A stretch of DNA of 64,000 nt from Gillisia mitskevichiae (lineage in GTDB: Bacteria; Bacteroidota; Bacteroidia; Flavobacteriales; Flavobacteriaceae). The stretch is taken from positions 992,001 to 1,056,000 of the forward strand of contig NZ_RBLG01000002.1 of assembly GCF_003634585.1 (NCBI RefSeq), in the 5' to 3' direction. The notes below the pieces were generated by a model. That model saw nothing but the letters and a program-made list of their open reading frames with translations, was not told the origin of the DNA and made no database searches. The translations under genes were made by a program, and so were the position numbers. Of the stretch, positions 1-9,006 are shown one piece after another (within the stretch, counting starts at the first letter, position 1; every line of letters starts with the position of its first letter).

Positions 1-2
1 GA

Positions 3-326
3 AGCTATTGGGAAGCCCCAGAAGTTTATAACAACATGTCTCCTTTTATGCATGCAGATAAAATGAAAACTCCTTTGTTACTTATACATGGAGAAGCAGA
101 TAATAATTCTGGAACATACCCTATGCAAAGTGAACGATATTTTAATGCTTTAAAAGGACTTGGAGCCACGGCAAGATTGGTGATCTTACCAAAAGAAAGT
201 CATGGATACAGTGCAAAAGAATCTGTTTTACATGTGTTATGGGAGCAAGACCAATGGTTAGAAACCTATGTAAAGAATAGAGTAAAGACTGAAATAAGCA
301 AAAAAGAAGAGATCATGCAAAATTAA
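3..326 (+). CDS. S9-family serine peptidase, C-terminal fragment (glutamyl endopeptidase-like)
   Basis: This is the last part of a gene that begins before the window; the frame is open from base 3. The fragment is the end of an alpha/beta-hydrolase catalytic domain of prolyl oligopeptidase type. LLLIHGEADNNSG holds the expected catalytic Asp and ESHGY the catalytic His; the nucleophile Ser lies upstream and is not seen. The wording around these motifs resembles the S9D glutamyl endopeptidases (plant CGEP and bacterial relatives), so cleavage of peptides after Glu is likely but inferred. The last ~20 residues are a charged tail. The gene ends at a strong hairpin shared with the convergent AarF gene. 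Confidence 0.85.
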   Translation, partial: SYWEAPEVYNNMSPFMHADKMKTPLLLIHGEADNNSGTYPMQSERYFNALKGLGATARLVILPKESHGYSAKESVLHVLWEQDQWLETYVKNRVKTEISKKEEIMQN

Positions 327-352
327 GAATTGTCTCTTTTATTATAAAAATA

Positions 353-386
353 AGAAAAGCATCACTCGCAATAGTGATGCTTTTCT
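353..386. terminator. Bidirectional hairpin terminator between converging genes
   Basis: A perfect 14-bp inverted repeat (353-366 with 373-386, loop of 6) has A-rich and T-rich outer arms, so it can act as an intrinsic terminator in both directions. It sits between the end of the S9 peptidase gene and the end of the AarF kinase gene. Confidence 0.85.
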
Positions 387-410
387 ATTCAACCTAACCA
401 ATATTAATCC

Positions 411-1718
411 TTATATCATTTTCTTATAATTATTTACTTGTATAGTTGCTTTTAGATCATGAAGCAAGTTATAAAGTCCAAAAAATGTTCTACTCATATA
501 TAAAAAATGCTGACTCCCACGGGAACCATTCATTTTTCGAAGTTCTGGATCCTTACTATATCTCTCACTTAATTCTGTAAGATTATTCCAAAAAGCCTCA
601 TCTGTAAAATCAAAAGCCTCAGATTGAAATGGAGTAGAGAACATATTGAACATTTCGTAAAACATTTCTGAAAAGAAATCTCTTTCTTTTTTAGAATCAC
701 TTTCACGTAAGATCTCAAGTTCAAATAATTTCTTGTTGAAGAAATCTTTATTGTCCAAATTTTTCCTTTCGGCTAATTCAAAATATGGCGTATAAAAATC
801 TTCAGGAATTCTTTTAACGCAACCAAAATCTATCGCAATTAAATTTGAATCAGCATCCACCAAAAAATTACCAGGATGCGGATCGGCATGTACAGCTTTT
901 AAACCGTGCATCTGATACATGTAGAAATCCCATAATGCCTGACCTATTTTATTTGAAAGTATTTGATTTGAATTTCTTGTAGAAAATTCGCTCAAATGCT
1001 CCCCTTCCATCCAATCCATAGTAATAATGCGCTCACTAGAAAGATCCTCATAATACTTAGGGAATTTTAGATTAGGAATATGAGAGCAAGCCATAGAGAT
1101 CTCCTTGCTTTGCTCTACTTCCAAAATATAATCTGTCTCTTCCAGCAGCTTCCCCTCTACCTCTTTAAAGTACTTTTCTGAATCTTTCCCTTGTAAATTG
1201 AACATTCTGGTTGCAATAGGTTTTACCATTGCCAGATCTGAACTGATACTATCTGCAACGCCCGGATATTGGATTTTCACAGCAAGTTTTTTCCCATTCT
1301 TTGTAGCCAAATGCACTTGTCCAATGCTGGCTGCATTTACCGACTGCGTTGCAAACGTATCATAAAGTTGCTCGGGGTAGCTTCCATTATATTTTTTAAA
1401 AGTTTTTCTAACTAAAGGAGCCGATAATGGCGGCACACTAAATTGCGCTAAGGAGAATTTCTCTACATAAGCACTAGGCATAAGGCTTTTTTCCATAGAA
1501 AGCATTTGAGCCACTTTAAGGGCACTCCCCTTTAAACTCTTTAATCCATCATAAATATCTGAAGCATTTTCCTCGTTTAACTCATCACGAGTTAAGCTCT
1601 TATCAAAGGCTTTTTTACTATAATATTTAATATAATTACCACCAACTTTTACACCGGTTTGCACCATTTTACTAGTTCTTCCTAGTTTTCCAGTTGGTAT
1701 GCTATCTATTGTCTTCAT
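411..1718 (-). CDS. AarF/ABC1/UbiB-family atypical protein kinase
   Basis: 435 residues, a normal length for the ABC1 family, whose members act in ubiquinone/isoprenoid-lipid handling through an atypical kinase fold. Visible motifs: the family-specific K-G-x(3)-K-x-x-Q element (K63, K68, Q71), the Ala-rich nucleotide loop NAASIGQVH (128-136), the VAIK-like Lys in LAVKIQYPG (K148), ETDY at 194-197, the catalytic-loop equivalent HADPHPGN (277-284) and the metal-binding IDFG (296-299). No hydrophobic C-terminal anchor is evident. It lies 96 bases downstream of a TetR-like regulator on the same strand, and such pairs recur in Flavobacteriia. Because this lineage makes menaquinone, a role in ubiquinone synthesis cannot be assumed; the substrate is unknown. 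Confidence 0.9.
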   Translation of the reverse strand: MKTIDSIPTGKLGRTSKMVQTGVKVGGNYIKYYSKKAFDKSLTRDELNEENASDIYDGLKSLKGSALKVAQMLSMEKSLMPSAYVEKFSLAQFSVPPLSAPLVRKTFKKYNGSYPEQLYDTFATQSVNAASIGQVHLATKNGKKLAVKIQYPGVADSISSDLAMVKPIATRMFNLQGKDSEKYFKEVEGKLLEETDYILEVEQSKEISMACSHIPNLKFPKYYEDLSSERIITMDWMEGEHLSEFSTRNSNQILSNKIGQALWDFYMYQMHGLKAVHADPHPGNFLVDADSNLIAIDFGCVKRIPEDFYTPYFELAERKNLDNKDFFNKKLFELEILRESDSKKERDFFSEMFYEMFNMFSTPFQSEAFDFTDEAFWNNLTELSERYSKDPELRKMNGSRGSQHFLYMSRTFFGLYNLLHDLKATIQVNNYKKMI

Positions 1719-1814
1719 AGTTTAAGGTTATTGTTGAAAACCACACAGGTATAGAATTTACTTGTAGGGAAATAAAATTGTAGGGCACTATACCCGAGTG
1801 GTTTTAAAACCTAT

Positions 1815-2480
1815 TTAATTCATTTTTTCTTTCCACAGGAATTTACCTAAATCTATCACTCGCTCTAGTGGTGTATTATCAAAAAGATCGAAAACAGTAT
1901 TTACGGACTTCTCAATTACTATATCTGTACTTTCAAATTTTGCTGAATTATCATCTAACCAAAATTTTAGGATAAATAAAAACTGAATCCAGCTAGCTTC
2001 TGAAAACACAACCTCAGATTGCTTTAAAATTTGATTATTTTTATTTTCATTTCCTTCAGAGATCAACTCTTTAGCGAAAACTTTTATGTCTTTTCTAAGC
2101 TCCTTTAGTTGTTCTAAATTTTTAAGCTTATTTGGATTTTCATTAAGAGTTAGGAGTACATAACTTCTATTAGCAGTTAACAATTCGAAGAAAGTATAAT
2201 AAAAAGTGAGCAGTTTTTCTCTGGGAGTAAAAGTTTCAAATTCAATGCTTTGATGCATTACTTCCATAGTATTCATATAAAACTGACTCCAAATCCCTTT
2301 TCTAAGTCCTTCAAAACTTCCGAAATATTCATAAAATTGATCTTCTGTAATTTTATGCTCTTTCGTGAACTTATAAACACTTTTAGGCATTTGCTCATGC
2401 TCTAGAACATAATCCATATAAAATTCAATCAAGATCTCCTTACTGAACTTTTTTTCTATCGGTTGCTTTTTCGTTGCCAT
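1815..2480 (-). CDS. TetR/AcrR-like transcriptional regulator
   Basis: 221 residues from the ATG that begins MATKKQ. The N-terminal ~65 residues look like a TetR helix-turn-helix (helices around MPKSVYKFTKEHKITEDQFYEYFGS, with the typical Y-x-Y-F end), and the rest is an all-helical ligand/dimer domain. A longer reading frame starts 7 codons upstream, but that extension overlaps a good -7 promoter element (2499-2506), so I chose the inner ATG. It is transcribed ahead of the AarF kinase gene and probably regulates the pair. The DNA-binding half is divergent from classical TetR, and the ligand is unknown. Confidence 0.75.
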   Translation of the reverse strand: MATKKQPIEKKFSKEILIEFYMDYVLEHEQMPKSVYKFTKEHKITEDQFYEYFGSFEGLRKGIWSQFYMNTMEVMHQSIEFETFTPREKLLTFYYTFFELLTANRSYVLLTLNENPNKLKNLEQLKELRKDIKVFAKELISEGNENKNNQILKQSEVVFSEASWIQFLFILKFWLDDNSAKFESTDIVIEKSVNTVFDLFDNTPLERVIDLGKFLWKEKMN

Positions 2481-2498
2481 AATTCTTTCTTTCTTTTT

Positions 2499-2506
2499 CA
2501 AAGATA
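2499..2506 (-). promoter_or_regulatory. Promoter -7 element (TATCTTTG) of the TetR-AarF pair
   Basis: An exact match to the Bacteroidota -7 consensus TANNTTTG, 18 bases upstream of the chosen ATG. I see no clear -33 TTG at the usual distance. Confidence 0.6.
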
Positions 2507-2621
2507 CATATTGTTTAATCTTTATAGATAAACATTAAACAGAAATATTTGTTAAATCTTTAATGTCATCTAATTGCCATTAATTATTAGACGCAAAGGG
2601 AATATTTACATTACAAGTGTC

Positions 2622-2660
2622 AGTTTGTCAGCGAGCAGGTCTTGGTATTTTTTTTGACAG
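2622..2660 (+). promoter_or_regulatory. Possible sigma-54-type promoter and GTCAG repeats of htpG
   Basis: TTGG at 2642-2645 is followed ten bases later by GA at 2656-2657. This is the GG-N10-GC geometry of a -24/-12 promoter with one change in the -12 half. Two direct TGTCAG/TGTCAG-type repeats lie just upstream (about 2618-2631) and a TGACAG closes the element at 2655-2660. Transcription would start near 2668, about 30 bases before the htpG ATG. The sigma-54 assignment rests on spacing alone. Confidence 0.4.
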
Positions 2661-2698
2661 TAGTATGGAAAGTAATAATTCAATAAAATTTTTGATAT

Positions 2699-4585
2699 AT
2701 GGCAACAGGAAAAATTAATGTATCTGTAGAAAACATTTTCCCTTTAATAAAAAAGTTTTTATACAGTGATCATGAGATCTTTTTAAGAGAGTTAATTTCT
2801 AATGGAACAGATGCTACCTTAAAATTAAAGCACCTTACTAGTATTGGTGAGATAGATGTGGCTTATGGAAATCCTAAGATCGAAGTTAAAATAGATAAGG
2901 AAAATAAAACCCTTCACGTGATAGACCAAGGAGTTGGGATGACCAAGGATGAGGTTGAAAAATATATTAATGAAGTTGCATTTTCTGGAGCTGAAGAATT
3001 TCTAGAAAAGTATAAAGATTCTGCTAAGGATAGTGGAATAATAGGACATTTTGGTCTTGGATTCTATTCTGCCTTTATGGTTGCTAATAAAGTAGAGATC
3101 TTTACTAAGTCTTATAAAGACGAACCTGCTGCTCATTGGGTATGTGAAGGAACTACAGATTTTAGTTTGGAAGAATCTGATAGAACTGAAAGGGGTACAG
3201 AGATCATTCTTCATATTAATGAAGAAGATAGCCAGTTTCTTGAAGAAGGGAGAATAAGTGAATTACTTGTTAAGTATAACAAGTTTATGCCAGTGCCAAT
3301 TAAATTCGGAACTAAAGAAGAAGAATTACCACTTCCTGAGGATGCAGAAAAAGATGCAAAACCAGAAACTGTAGAAGTAGATAACATCATTAACAATCCA
3401 ACTCCAGCCTGGACAAAGCAACCAGCAGATCTGGAAGATGAAGATTATAAAGGATTTTACAGAGAGTTGTATCCTATGCAATTTGAGGATCCTTTATTCC
3501 ACATCCACTTAAATGTAGATTATCCTTTTAACCTTACCGGTATCTTATATTTCCCAAAAATGGGTCAGGATATGAACATGCAGAAGGATAAGATCCAATT
3601 GTACCAGAACCAAGTATATGTAACAGATAATGTAGAAGGGATCGTGCCAGAGTTTTTAACTATGTTACGTGGAGTTATAGATTCTCCAGATATTCCATTA
3701 AATGTTTCTAGATCTTACCTTCAGGCAGATGGTGCTGTGAAAAAGATCTCTAGTTATATTACTAGAAAAGTTGCAGATAAGCTGAAAGCACTTTTCACCA
3801 ATAACAGAGAAGATTTCGAAAAGAAATGGAACGATATTAAGATCGTTATAGAATACGGAATGCTTTCAGAAGATAAATTCTTTGAAAAAGCAGATAAGTT
3901 TGCATTGTATCCTACTGTAGATAATACCTACTTTACTTTTGAAGAACTTCAAGAGAAAATAAAAGATAACCAAACAGATAAAGATGGGAATCTAATAGTA
4001 TTATATGCGTCTAATACAGATGCACAGCACAGCTATATTGAAGCTGCAAAGGATAAAGGATATCAAGTTCTATTGATGGACTCTCCAATTGTTTCTCACT
4101 TAATTCAGAAATTAGAATCAAGTAAAGAAAAGATCTCTTTTGTACGTGTGGATGGAGACAATATTGATAATCTTATCAAAAAAGAAGAAGAGAAAATCTC
4201 TAAACTTTCTGAAGAAGAAAAAGAGAAATTAAAAGCAGATTTCGAAAAAGTGATTCCAGCAGGAAAATATACTGTTCAATTAGAAGCTATGGATAGTAAT
4301 GCTTCTCCACTTATTATCACGCAACCAGAATTCATGAGAAGAATGAAGGAGATGCAACAAACCGGTGGTGGTGGAATGTTTGGAATGGGCAATATGCCAG
4401 AAATGTATAATTTGGTTGTGAATACTAACCATGAATTAATTTCTGAAATTCTAAACTCTAAAACTGAAAAGAAACAGGAGCGTTTAATTAAACAATCTTT
4501 AGATTTAGCAAGATTATCTCAGAACCTATTAAAAGGTGAAGAGTTAACTGCTTTTATTAAGAGGAGTTTCGATATGGTGAAATAA
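2699..4585 (+). CDS. htpG: Molecular chaperone HtpG (Hsp90)
   Basis: 628 residues, full length for bacterial Hsp90. This cytosolic ATP-dependent dimer remodels client proteins, often with DnaK. The N-terminal ATPase domain shows FLRELISNGTDA (28-39, with the ATP-site Glu and Asn), the DQGVGMT nucleotide loop (76-82), the lid region and GHFGLGFYSAFMV. The middle domain has the catalytic-loop Arg in NVSRSYLQ. The C-terminal dimerization part includes a Gly/Met-rich stretch typical of flavobacterial HtpG. The gene is monocistronic: its own upstream promoter region on one side and a strong terminator just after the stop. There is no Shine-Dalgarno site, as usual in this phylum. Confidence 0.97.
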   Translation: MATGKINVSVENIFPLIKKFLYSDHEIFLRELISNGTDATLKLKHLTSIGEIDVAYGNPKIEVKIDKENKTLHVIDQGVGMTKDEVEKYINEVAFSGAEEFLEKYKDSAKDSGIIGHFGLGFYSAFMVANKVEIFTKSYKDEPAAHWVCEGTTDFSLEESDRTERGTEIILHINEEDSQFLEEGRISELLVKYNKFMPVPIKFGTKEEELPLPEDAEKDAKPETVEVDNIINNPTPAWTKQPADLEDEDYKGFYRELYPMQFEDPLFHIHLNVDYPFNLTGILYFPKMGQDMNMQKDKIQLYQNQVYVTDNVEGIVPEFLTMLRGVIDSPDIPLNVSRSYLQADGAVKKISSYITRKVADKLKALFTNNREDFEKKWNDIKIVIEYGMLSEDKFFEKADKFALYPTVDNTYFTFEELQEKIKDNQTDKDGNLIVLYASNTDAQHSYIEAAKDKGYQVLLMDSPIVSHLIQKLESSKEKISFVRVDGDNIDNLIKKEEEKISKLSEEEKEKLKADFEKVIPAGKYTVQLEAMDSNASPLIITQPEFMRRMKEMQQTGGGGMFGMGNMPEMYNLVVNTNHELISEILNSKTEKKQERLIKQSLDLARLSQNLLKGEELTAFIKRSFDMVK

Positions 4586-4608
4586 TCATATTTAAACAAT
4601 ATCTATTT

Positions 4609-4647
4609 AACCGTTTAGTTTGTGTAAAAGCAACTAAACGGTTTTTT
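4609..4647 (+). terminator. Intrinsic terminator of htpG
   Basis: A 12-bp perfect stem (4609-4620 with 4632-4643, loop of 11) is followed by a run of T. Confidence 0.9.
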
Positions 4648-4702
4648 TATAAGCATTCATGAAAGCTTTCGTAATTTTAAAGACCTAAACAAAAAATAAA
4701 CT

Positions 4703-5533
4703 ATGAAAAATTTAATTCTTCTATTTACTGTGCTGTTACTAATAAGCTGTAAAGACGAACAAAATAAAGAAACTCCTGCCGAGGAGGTTATAATGACCGA
4801 GCCTGATGGTGGAATTGGAGATGGCGCTGTTTCTCCTGCCGTTGCTTTTGCCCAAGGTATAGAAAACGCACATAATAAAGCAGATTGGAGCAAAAACAGA
4901 GCCGTATCTTTTGATATTTCTCTTACTTTTGATGGCCAAGAAAGGTTGAATGGAAAAATTACCAGTCTTACAAATTCATCTAAAATAAGAGTAGATAAAA
5001 ACAATAACACTCAATTGATCTTCGATGGGAATCAAGTGTATTTATGCCCTGCAGATGCTGATGAAAAAGGTGCAAGATTCGATATGTTCACTTGGCAATA
5101 TTTCTTTTCTATCCCATTTAAATTGACTGATCCGGGAACTAATTGGGAATCCTTAGAATCTGTAAAAATGAGTGGAAATAACTTTGATGTTGGAAGGCTC
5201 ACATTTGGCGAAAATATTGGAGATGCTCCAGACGATTGGTATGTGATCTACCAGGAAAGAGAAACCGGCTTATTGCATGGTGCTGGATATATTGTAACTT
5301 TTGGAAGTGGAGATCAAGCAAAAGCTGAAGAAAATCCACATGGTATTGTATATTCAGATTACGAAGTGATCAATGGGATCCCAGTTGCAACTAAATGGTC
5401 TTTCCATAACTGGAACTTAAAAGATGGTTTTGGAGAAAAAATAGGAGAAGCTACTCTTAGCAACATTGTGTTTTTTAATGCTGAAGACAAACTTTTCGAA
5501 AAACCAGAAGATTCTAAACTTATAGAAAAATAG
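4703..5533 (+). CDS. Outer-membrane-type lipoprotein of unknown function
   Basis: 276 residues with an SPII signal (lipobox LLISC, lipidated Cys16) followed by a charged, acidic linker. The body (about residues 50-270) is rich in alternating beta-strand pattern (SFDISLTFDGQERLNGKI, RVDKNNNTQLIFDGNQVYL), suggesting a LolA- or half-barrel-like beta sheet. It resembles the DUF6503-type lipoproteins I know from Bacteroidota, but I cannot confirm that without a profile search. It is transcribed alone after the htpG terminator and ends 2 bases from the stop of the convergent histidine kinase gene. No catalytic motif is visible. Confidence 0.7.
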   Translation: MKNLILLFTVLLLISCKDEQNKETPAEEVIMTEPDGGIGDGAVSPAVAFAQGIENAHNKADWSKNRAVSFDISLTFDGQERLNGKITSLTNSSKIRVDKNNNTQLIFDGNQVYLCPADADEKGARFDMFTWQYFFSIPFKLTDPGTNWESLESVKMSGNNFDVGRLTFGENIGDAPDDWYVIYQERETGLLHGAGYIVTFGSGDQAKAEENPHGIVYSDYEVINGIPVATKWSFHNWNLKDGFGEKIGEATLSNIVFFNAEDKLFEKPEDSKLIEK

Positions 5534-5535
5534 AA

Positions 5536-7755
5536 TTAACTTAAAATTTTAGATGGGAGATTTTTGAAGATAACCTGATAAAATCTAGCAGTATCATATG
5601 GCTTAACGATGATATCGTTTAAGCCAGACTCATAGATCTCCTCTCTAATTTCATCTATTTCCATTGCAGTTAGAGCAATAACAGGAATATGTTTATTGAA
5701 TTCTCTAATTCTTTTGGTTGCTTCTAGTCCTGAGATACCCGGCATATTTACATCCATGAGCACCATCTCAAAACCATGATTCCTTACTCGCTCAACAGCA
5801 TCAACTCCATTATCACAAATATCTACAACAAATTGTTGCTGCTCAAGTATTCTTTTAGTCACTACCTGATTTATTCTGTTATCGTCCACTACTAGAATTC
5901 TCTTTTCTCCTGAAGATATAATAGAATCTATACTCGAGACATGTTTCTCTAAGTTCTGATCAAGATCATTAGTTGCCTCCCCGTTTTCAAATTCAATTGT
6001 GAAACTAAAAGTAGATCCTATTCCCTCTTCACTTATAAGATTAATTTCAGAATCAAATAAAACCAACAGCTTCTTGACTATTGGTAAACCTAAACCTGTT
6101 CCTTGATAATTATAATTAGAAGATTGTAATTGAGAAAATTCTTCGAAGATAAGTTCTTGGTTATGTTTAGAAATCCCTGAACCATTATCCTTAATTTCAA
6201 AATAAATTTTGGAGGTTTTTTCTGAACTTTTTGTGAGTTTAGTCTTGATCCAAATATCTCCTCGCTCTGTAAACTTCATTGCATTCCCAACAAGATTCAT
6301 CAAGATTTGGGAAAGTCTAACCTTATCTCCAATTAAATTAGATTTTGCTTCCTGACAAAGCTCTAAATGAATGGTGTTCTTATTTTGAAGTCGGGTAAAT
6401 TCAAAGGATTTCACAATACTTCTCATTAGTTCATTCAAATTGAAAGGCATTGGCTCTAAATCTAATAGATTAGATTCCATTTTATTCATTTGAAGTACAT
6501 CATTTATCAAAGCCAATAAATAATCTGCTGAGAATTTTAAAGATCTAAGATCTTCTTCATGTTTATGAAGAGATTCGTCATCCATAAGTATAGATGTAAG
6601 CCCTATTACACCATAAAGTGGAGTTCGCAACTCATGACTAATAGTAGAAAAGAACTTTGTCTTTTGTCTGGTAAGACGCTCTGCTTCTTCTTTTGCCGCT
6701 ATTAATTCTTCATTTTTTTCACTTAATTCTTGGATCAATGTTCTCCTAGAAAGATTAATTCTATAAACAAGAATTATGATAACTATTAGAATTATGGACG
6801 CGATTATTAAGACATACATTCGTTCTTGAGACTTCTCTATTAATCCATCCTTGTATAATTGCTCCTTTCTTGCAATTTCTAGATCCCGTTGATATTCTCC
6901 AACATCAAATTTTGCACTGGCAATCTGGATTTGTTCTAACTTTTCAGTCTGATATATTCTATCATTATATTCTTTAGATTTTTCTAATGCTTCATAAGCC
7001 TCTTTATACTGTCCATCTTTAAATAAAAGTTTCGAATATTCATTATAAACAACTCCGCCTATTAGTACCAAGCTTTCTTGACTTACAACAGCAGCCGATT
7101 TTTCGAAATATTCTTTTGCTTTATTAAGATCATTCTTCGCCATGTAATATCTTCCAGCAAGAAAGTTGAGATGTGAAAAACGAATTGCATCATCAAAGCT
7201 TTGCTCCATCTCCAAGCCCTTACTTAAATATATCCAAGCATTATCGTAATCTTCATTATCTATATAAGTCCATGCAATATTTACCCTCGCAATAAGAATT
7301 TGCTCAGGAATATTTTTTTCTTTAGCGAGATCTAAATTAAGATGATAATAATCTATCCCTTTTTGAATAGTTTTTTCATTTTCAGAAAAAATATTCCCAA
7401 GATTATTATATGCGCTCATTAAATATGTGGGATCATCTAATTTCTTAGCATAATCTAAAACATAATTATAATGCTTTAATGCGCGTATTGTATCGTTAAG
7501 ATCATTGTAACTATATCCTAATATGGTATGAGCTCTATAACTGTATAGATCATTTTTCCTTTTTTTAGCATCTTTCTCTAATTCCATAGAATGCTCTATA
7601 GCTTCCTTATGGTTGAAATTGTCTAGAAATGCAGAAGAAATTACAAAAAGAGAGTCTAGATATTTATCTTCATAAGACTCCTCCTGAGAAAATAAATTCC
7701 CAGAGAAAAAGGCGATAAAAAGTAGAAAAAAGTAATTTTTTTTCAAATAAATCAA
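5536..7755 (-). CDS. TPR-containing hybrid sensor histidine kinase/response regulator
   Basis: 739 residues. Order: signal peptide (1-23), periplasmic TPR-type helices (about 30-295), one transmembrane helix (about 313-333), a coiled coil (about 335-365), then HisKA with phosphorylated H374 in ISHELRTPLYG. HATPase_c follows with N-box N491, G1 DNGSG (523-527) and G2 GTGLGL (552-557). The C-terminal receiver has D624/D625, phospho-acceptor D668, T696 and K718. All catalytic residues are present. Phosphate probably passes from H374 to D668 and then to an unlinked partner, since there is no output domain and no regulator nearby. The start is TTG (7753-7755): an in-frame stop lies two codons upstream and no ATG precedes the signal peptide. 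Confidence 0.93.
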   Translation of the reverse strand: MIYLKKNYFFLLFIAFFSGNLFSQEESYEDKYLDSLFVISSAFLDNFNHKEAIEHSMELEKDAKKRKNDLYSYRAHTILGYSYNDLNDTIRALKHYNYVLDYAKKLDDPTYLMSAYNNLGNIFSENEKTIQKGIDYYHLNLDLAKEKNIPEQILIARVNIAWTYIDNEDYDNAWIYLSKGLEMEQSFDDAIRFSHLNFLAGRYYMAKNDLNKAKEYFEKSAAVVSQESLVLIGGVVYNEYSKLLFKDGQYKEAYEALEKSKEYNDRIYQTEKLEQIQIASAKFDVGEYQRDLEIARKEQLYKDGLIEKSQERMYVLIIASIILIVIIILVYRINLSRRTLIQELSEKNEELIAAKEEAERLTRQKTKFFSTISHELRTPLYGVIGLTSILMDDESLHKHEEDLRSLKFSADYLLALINDVLQMNKMESNLLDLEPMPFNLNELMRSIVKSFEFTRLQNKNTIHLELCQEAKSNLIGDKVRLSQILMNLVGNAMKFTERGDIWIKTKLTKSSEKTSKIYFEIKDNGSGISKHNQELIFEEFSQLQSSNYNYQGTGLGLPIVKKLLVLFDSEINLISEEGIGSTFSFTIEFENGEATNDLDQNLEKHVSSIDSIISSGEKRILVVDDNRINQVVTKRILEQQQFVVDICDNGVDAVERVRNHGFEMVLMDVNMPGISGLEATKRIREFNKHIPVIALTAMEIDEIREEIYESGLNDIIVKPYDTARFYQVIFKNLPSKILS

Positions 7756-7912
7756 TGGTTAAGTTAAATAGAATGGGTGCGGGAAGTTACTCTATTCTAA
7801 TTAATTAGGCAAAAAAAATATTTTTTTTTTAGAATTAAGAATGTATTCCTTAATTAAGAGAGATTTGTGCAAACATTTTAATTAATTTGAGCATACTTTC
7901 AACCATCAATTA

Positions 7913-8272
7913 ATGCTCATGAATTACCCTTGGCACTTTCTTTTAATGGCTAGTATGTATCTTCTAGCAGGAATATTTCATTTTGTCAAACCAAAAGCAT
8001 ATTTACGAATTATGCCTAGATATTTACCTCAGCATAAACTTTTAGTCTATCTAAGTGGGGCTGCAGAGATCATTTTGGCAATTGCTTTACTTTTTGAAGA
8101 AACTAAAATTCTCGCCATTTATGGAATAATCTTAATGTTATTAATATTTTTACTGGTTCATTTTTATATGCTCAGCTCTAAAAAGGCAGGTGCAGGGATT
8201 CCAGTTTGGGCATTAATTCTTCGTCTTCCATTACAATTTGTATTAATTTGGTGGGCTTATTTTTCCATTTAA
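7913..8272 (+). CDS. DoxX-like small integral membrane protein
   Basis: 119 residues with four predicted transmembrane helices (about 8-24, 45-62, 68-88, 99-117) and the short conserved segment FVKPKAYLRIMPRYLP after helix 1, as in DoxX/MauE-like proteins. An ATG two codons further in (7919) is an equally good start. It ends 1 base before the alkB ATG, so the two are probably co-transcribed and translationally coupled. Function is unknown; relatives are linked to redox or quinone chemistry only by association. Confidence 0.75.
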   Translation: MLMNYPWHFLLMASMYLLAGIFHFVKPKAYLRIMPRYLPQHKLLVYLSGAAEIILAIALLFEETKILAIYGIILMLLIFLLVHFYMLSSKKAGAGIPVWALILRLPLQFVLIWWAYFSI

Positions 8273-8273
8273 A

Positions 8274-8870
8274 ATGAATTCTAATCATAAACATTCCGAA
8301 ATAACCCTTACAGATGCCAATCTCGAGTATTTTCCAAACTTTTTAAATGATGAATTGGCGGATTTCTATCTGGAATCCCTCTTGAATAGCCTACAATGGG
8401 AACAATATTCAATTAAAATTTTTGGTAAAACAATTCCACAACCAAGATTAACTACTTTATATGCTTTAAACTCTCAGCCCTACTCATATTCAGGACTAAA
8501 ATTAGACCCTCTGCCCTTCTCTAACGAACTCCATACTTTATATGCTGAAATAGTTAAACTTACGGGATATACGTTTACTCATTGTTTGGCAAACCTATAT
8601 AGAGACGGAAACGATAGTATGGGTTGGCATGCAGATGATGAGAAAGAATTAGGCAAGAATCCAATAATTGCATCTGTAAGCATAGGCGCAGTAAGGAAAT
8701 TTCAACTTAAACATAAGTCTAAGCCTAATTTAAAATATGAGATCCCTTTAGAACATGGAAGCTTACTTATTATGAAAGGAGGCACTCAGGAATTTTGGAA
8801 ACATCAACTACCTAAAACAAAGAAATCTTTTAAACCACGGATTAACCTGACATTTAGAACAATATATTAA
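8274..8870 (+). CDS. alkB: Alpha-ketoglutarate-dependent DNA repair dioxygenase AlkB
   Basis: 198 residues, typical of the short AlkB (ABH2/3-like) group that oxidatively removes methyl lesions such as 1-meA and 3-meC from DNA or RNA. The iron triad is complete: H119-x-D121 in GWHADDE and H177 in WKHQLP. The 2-oxoglutarate-binding arginines are R189 and R195 (RINLTFR), and N107-x-Y109 matches the co-substrate pocket. It starts 1 base after the DoxX-like gene and is followed by a strong hairpin terminator. Confidence 0.93.
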   Translation: MNSNHKHSEITLTDANLEYFPNFLNDELADFYLESLLNSLQWEQYSIKIFGKTIPQPRLTTLYALNSQPYSYSGLKLDPLPFSNELHTLYAEIVKLTGYTFTHCLANLYRDGNDSMGWHADDEKELGKNPIIASVSIGAVRKFQLKHKSKPNLKYEIPLEHGSLLIMKGGTQEFWKHQLPKTKKSFKPRINLTFRTIY

Positions 8871-8934
8871 TTAATAAGTTAAACTATTCCTATTAGATCG
8901 AATTAGACTATTAACGGTTTTTGCTAAAAATAAA

Positions 8935-8970
8935 ATTAGATCGGCCGCATATTATTGCGGCCGATCTAAT
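8935..8970. terminator. Strong bidirectional hairpin, alkB / S1-P1 nuclease
   Basis: A 15-bp perfect inverted repeat (8935-8949 with 8956-8970, loop of 6) has a core, CGGCCGC, that is unusually GC-rich for this genome. It lies between two converging genes. A partial second copy of the arm (ATTAGATCG) occurs at about 8892-8900. Confidence 0.8.
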
Positions 8971-9006
8971 TCTTTACTTTCTATAAAAGATTCCAAAAAG
9001 ATCTTA

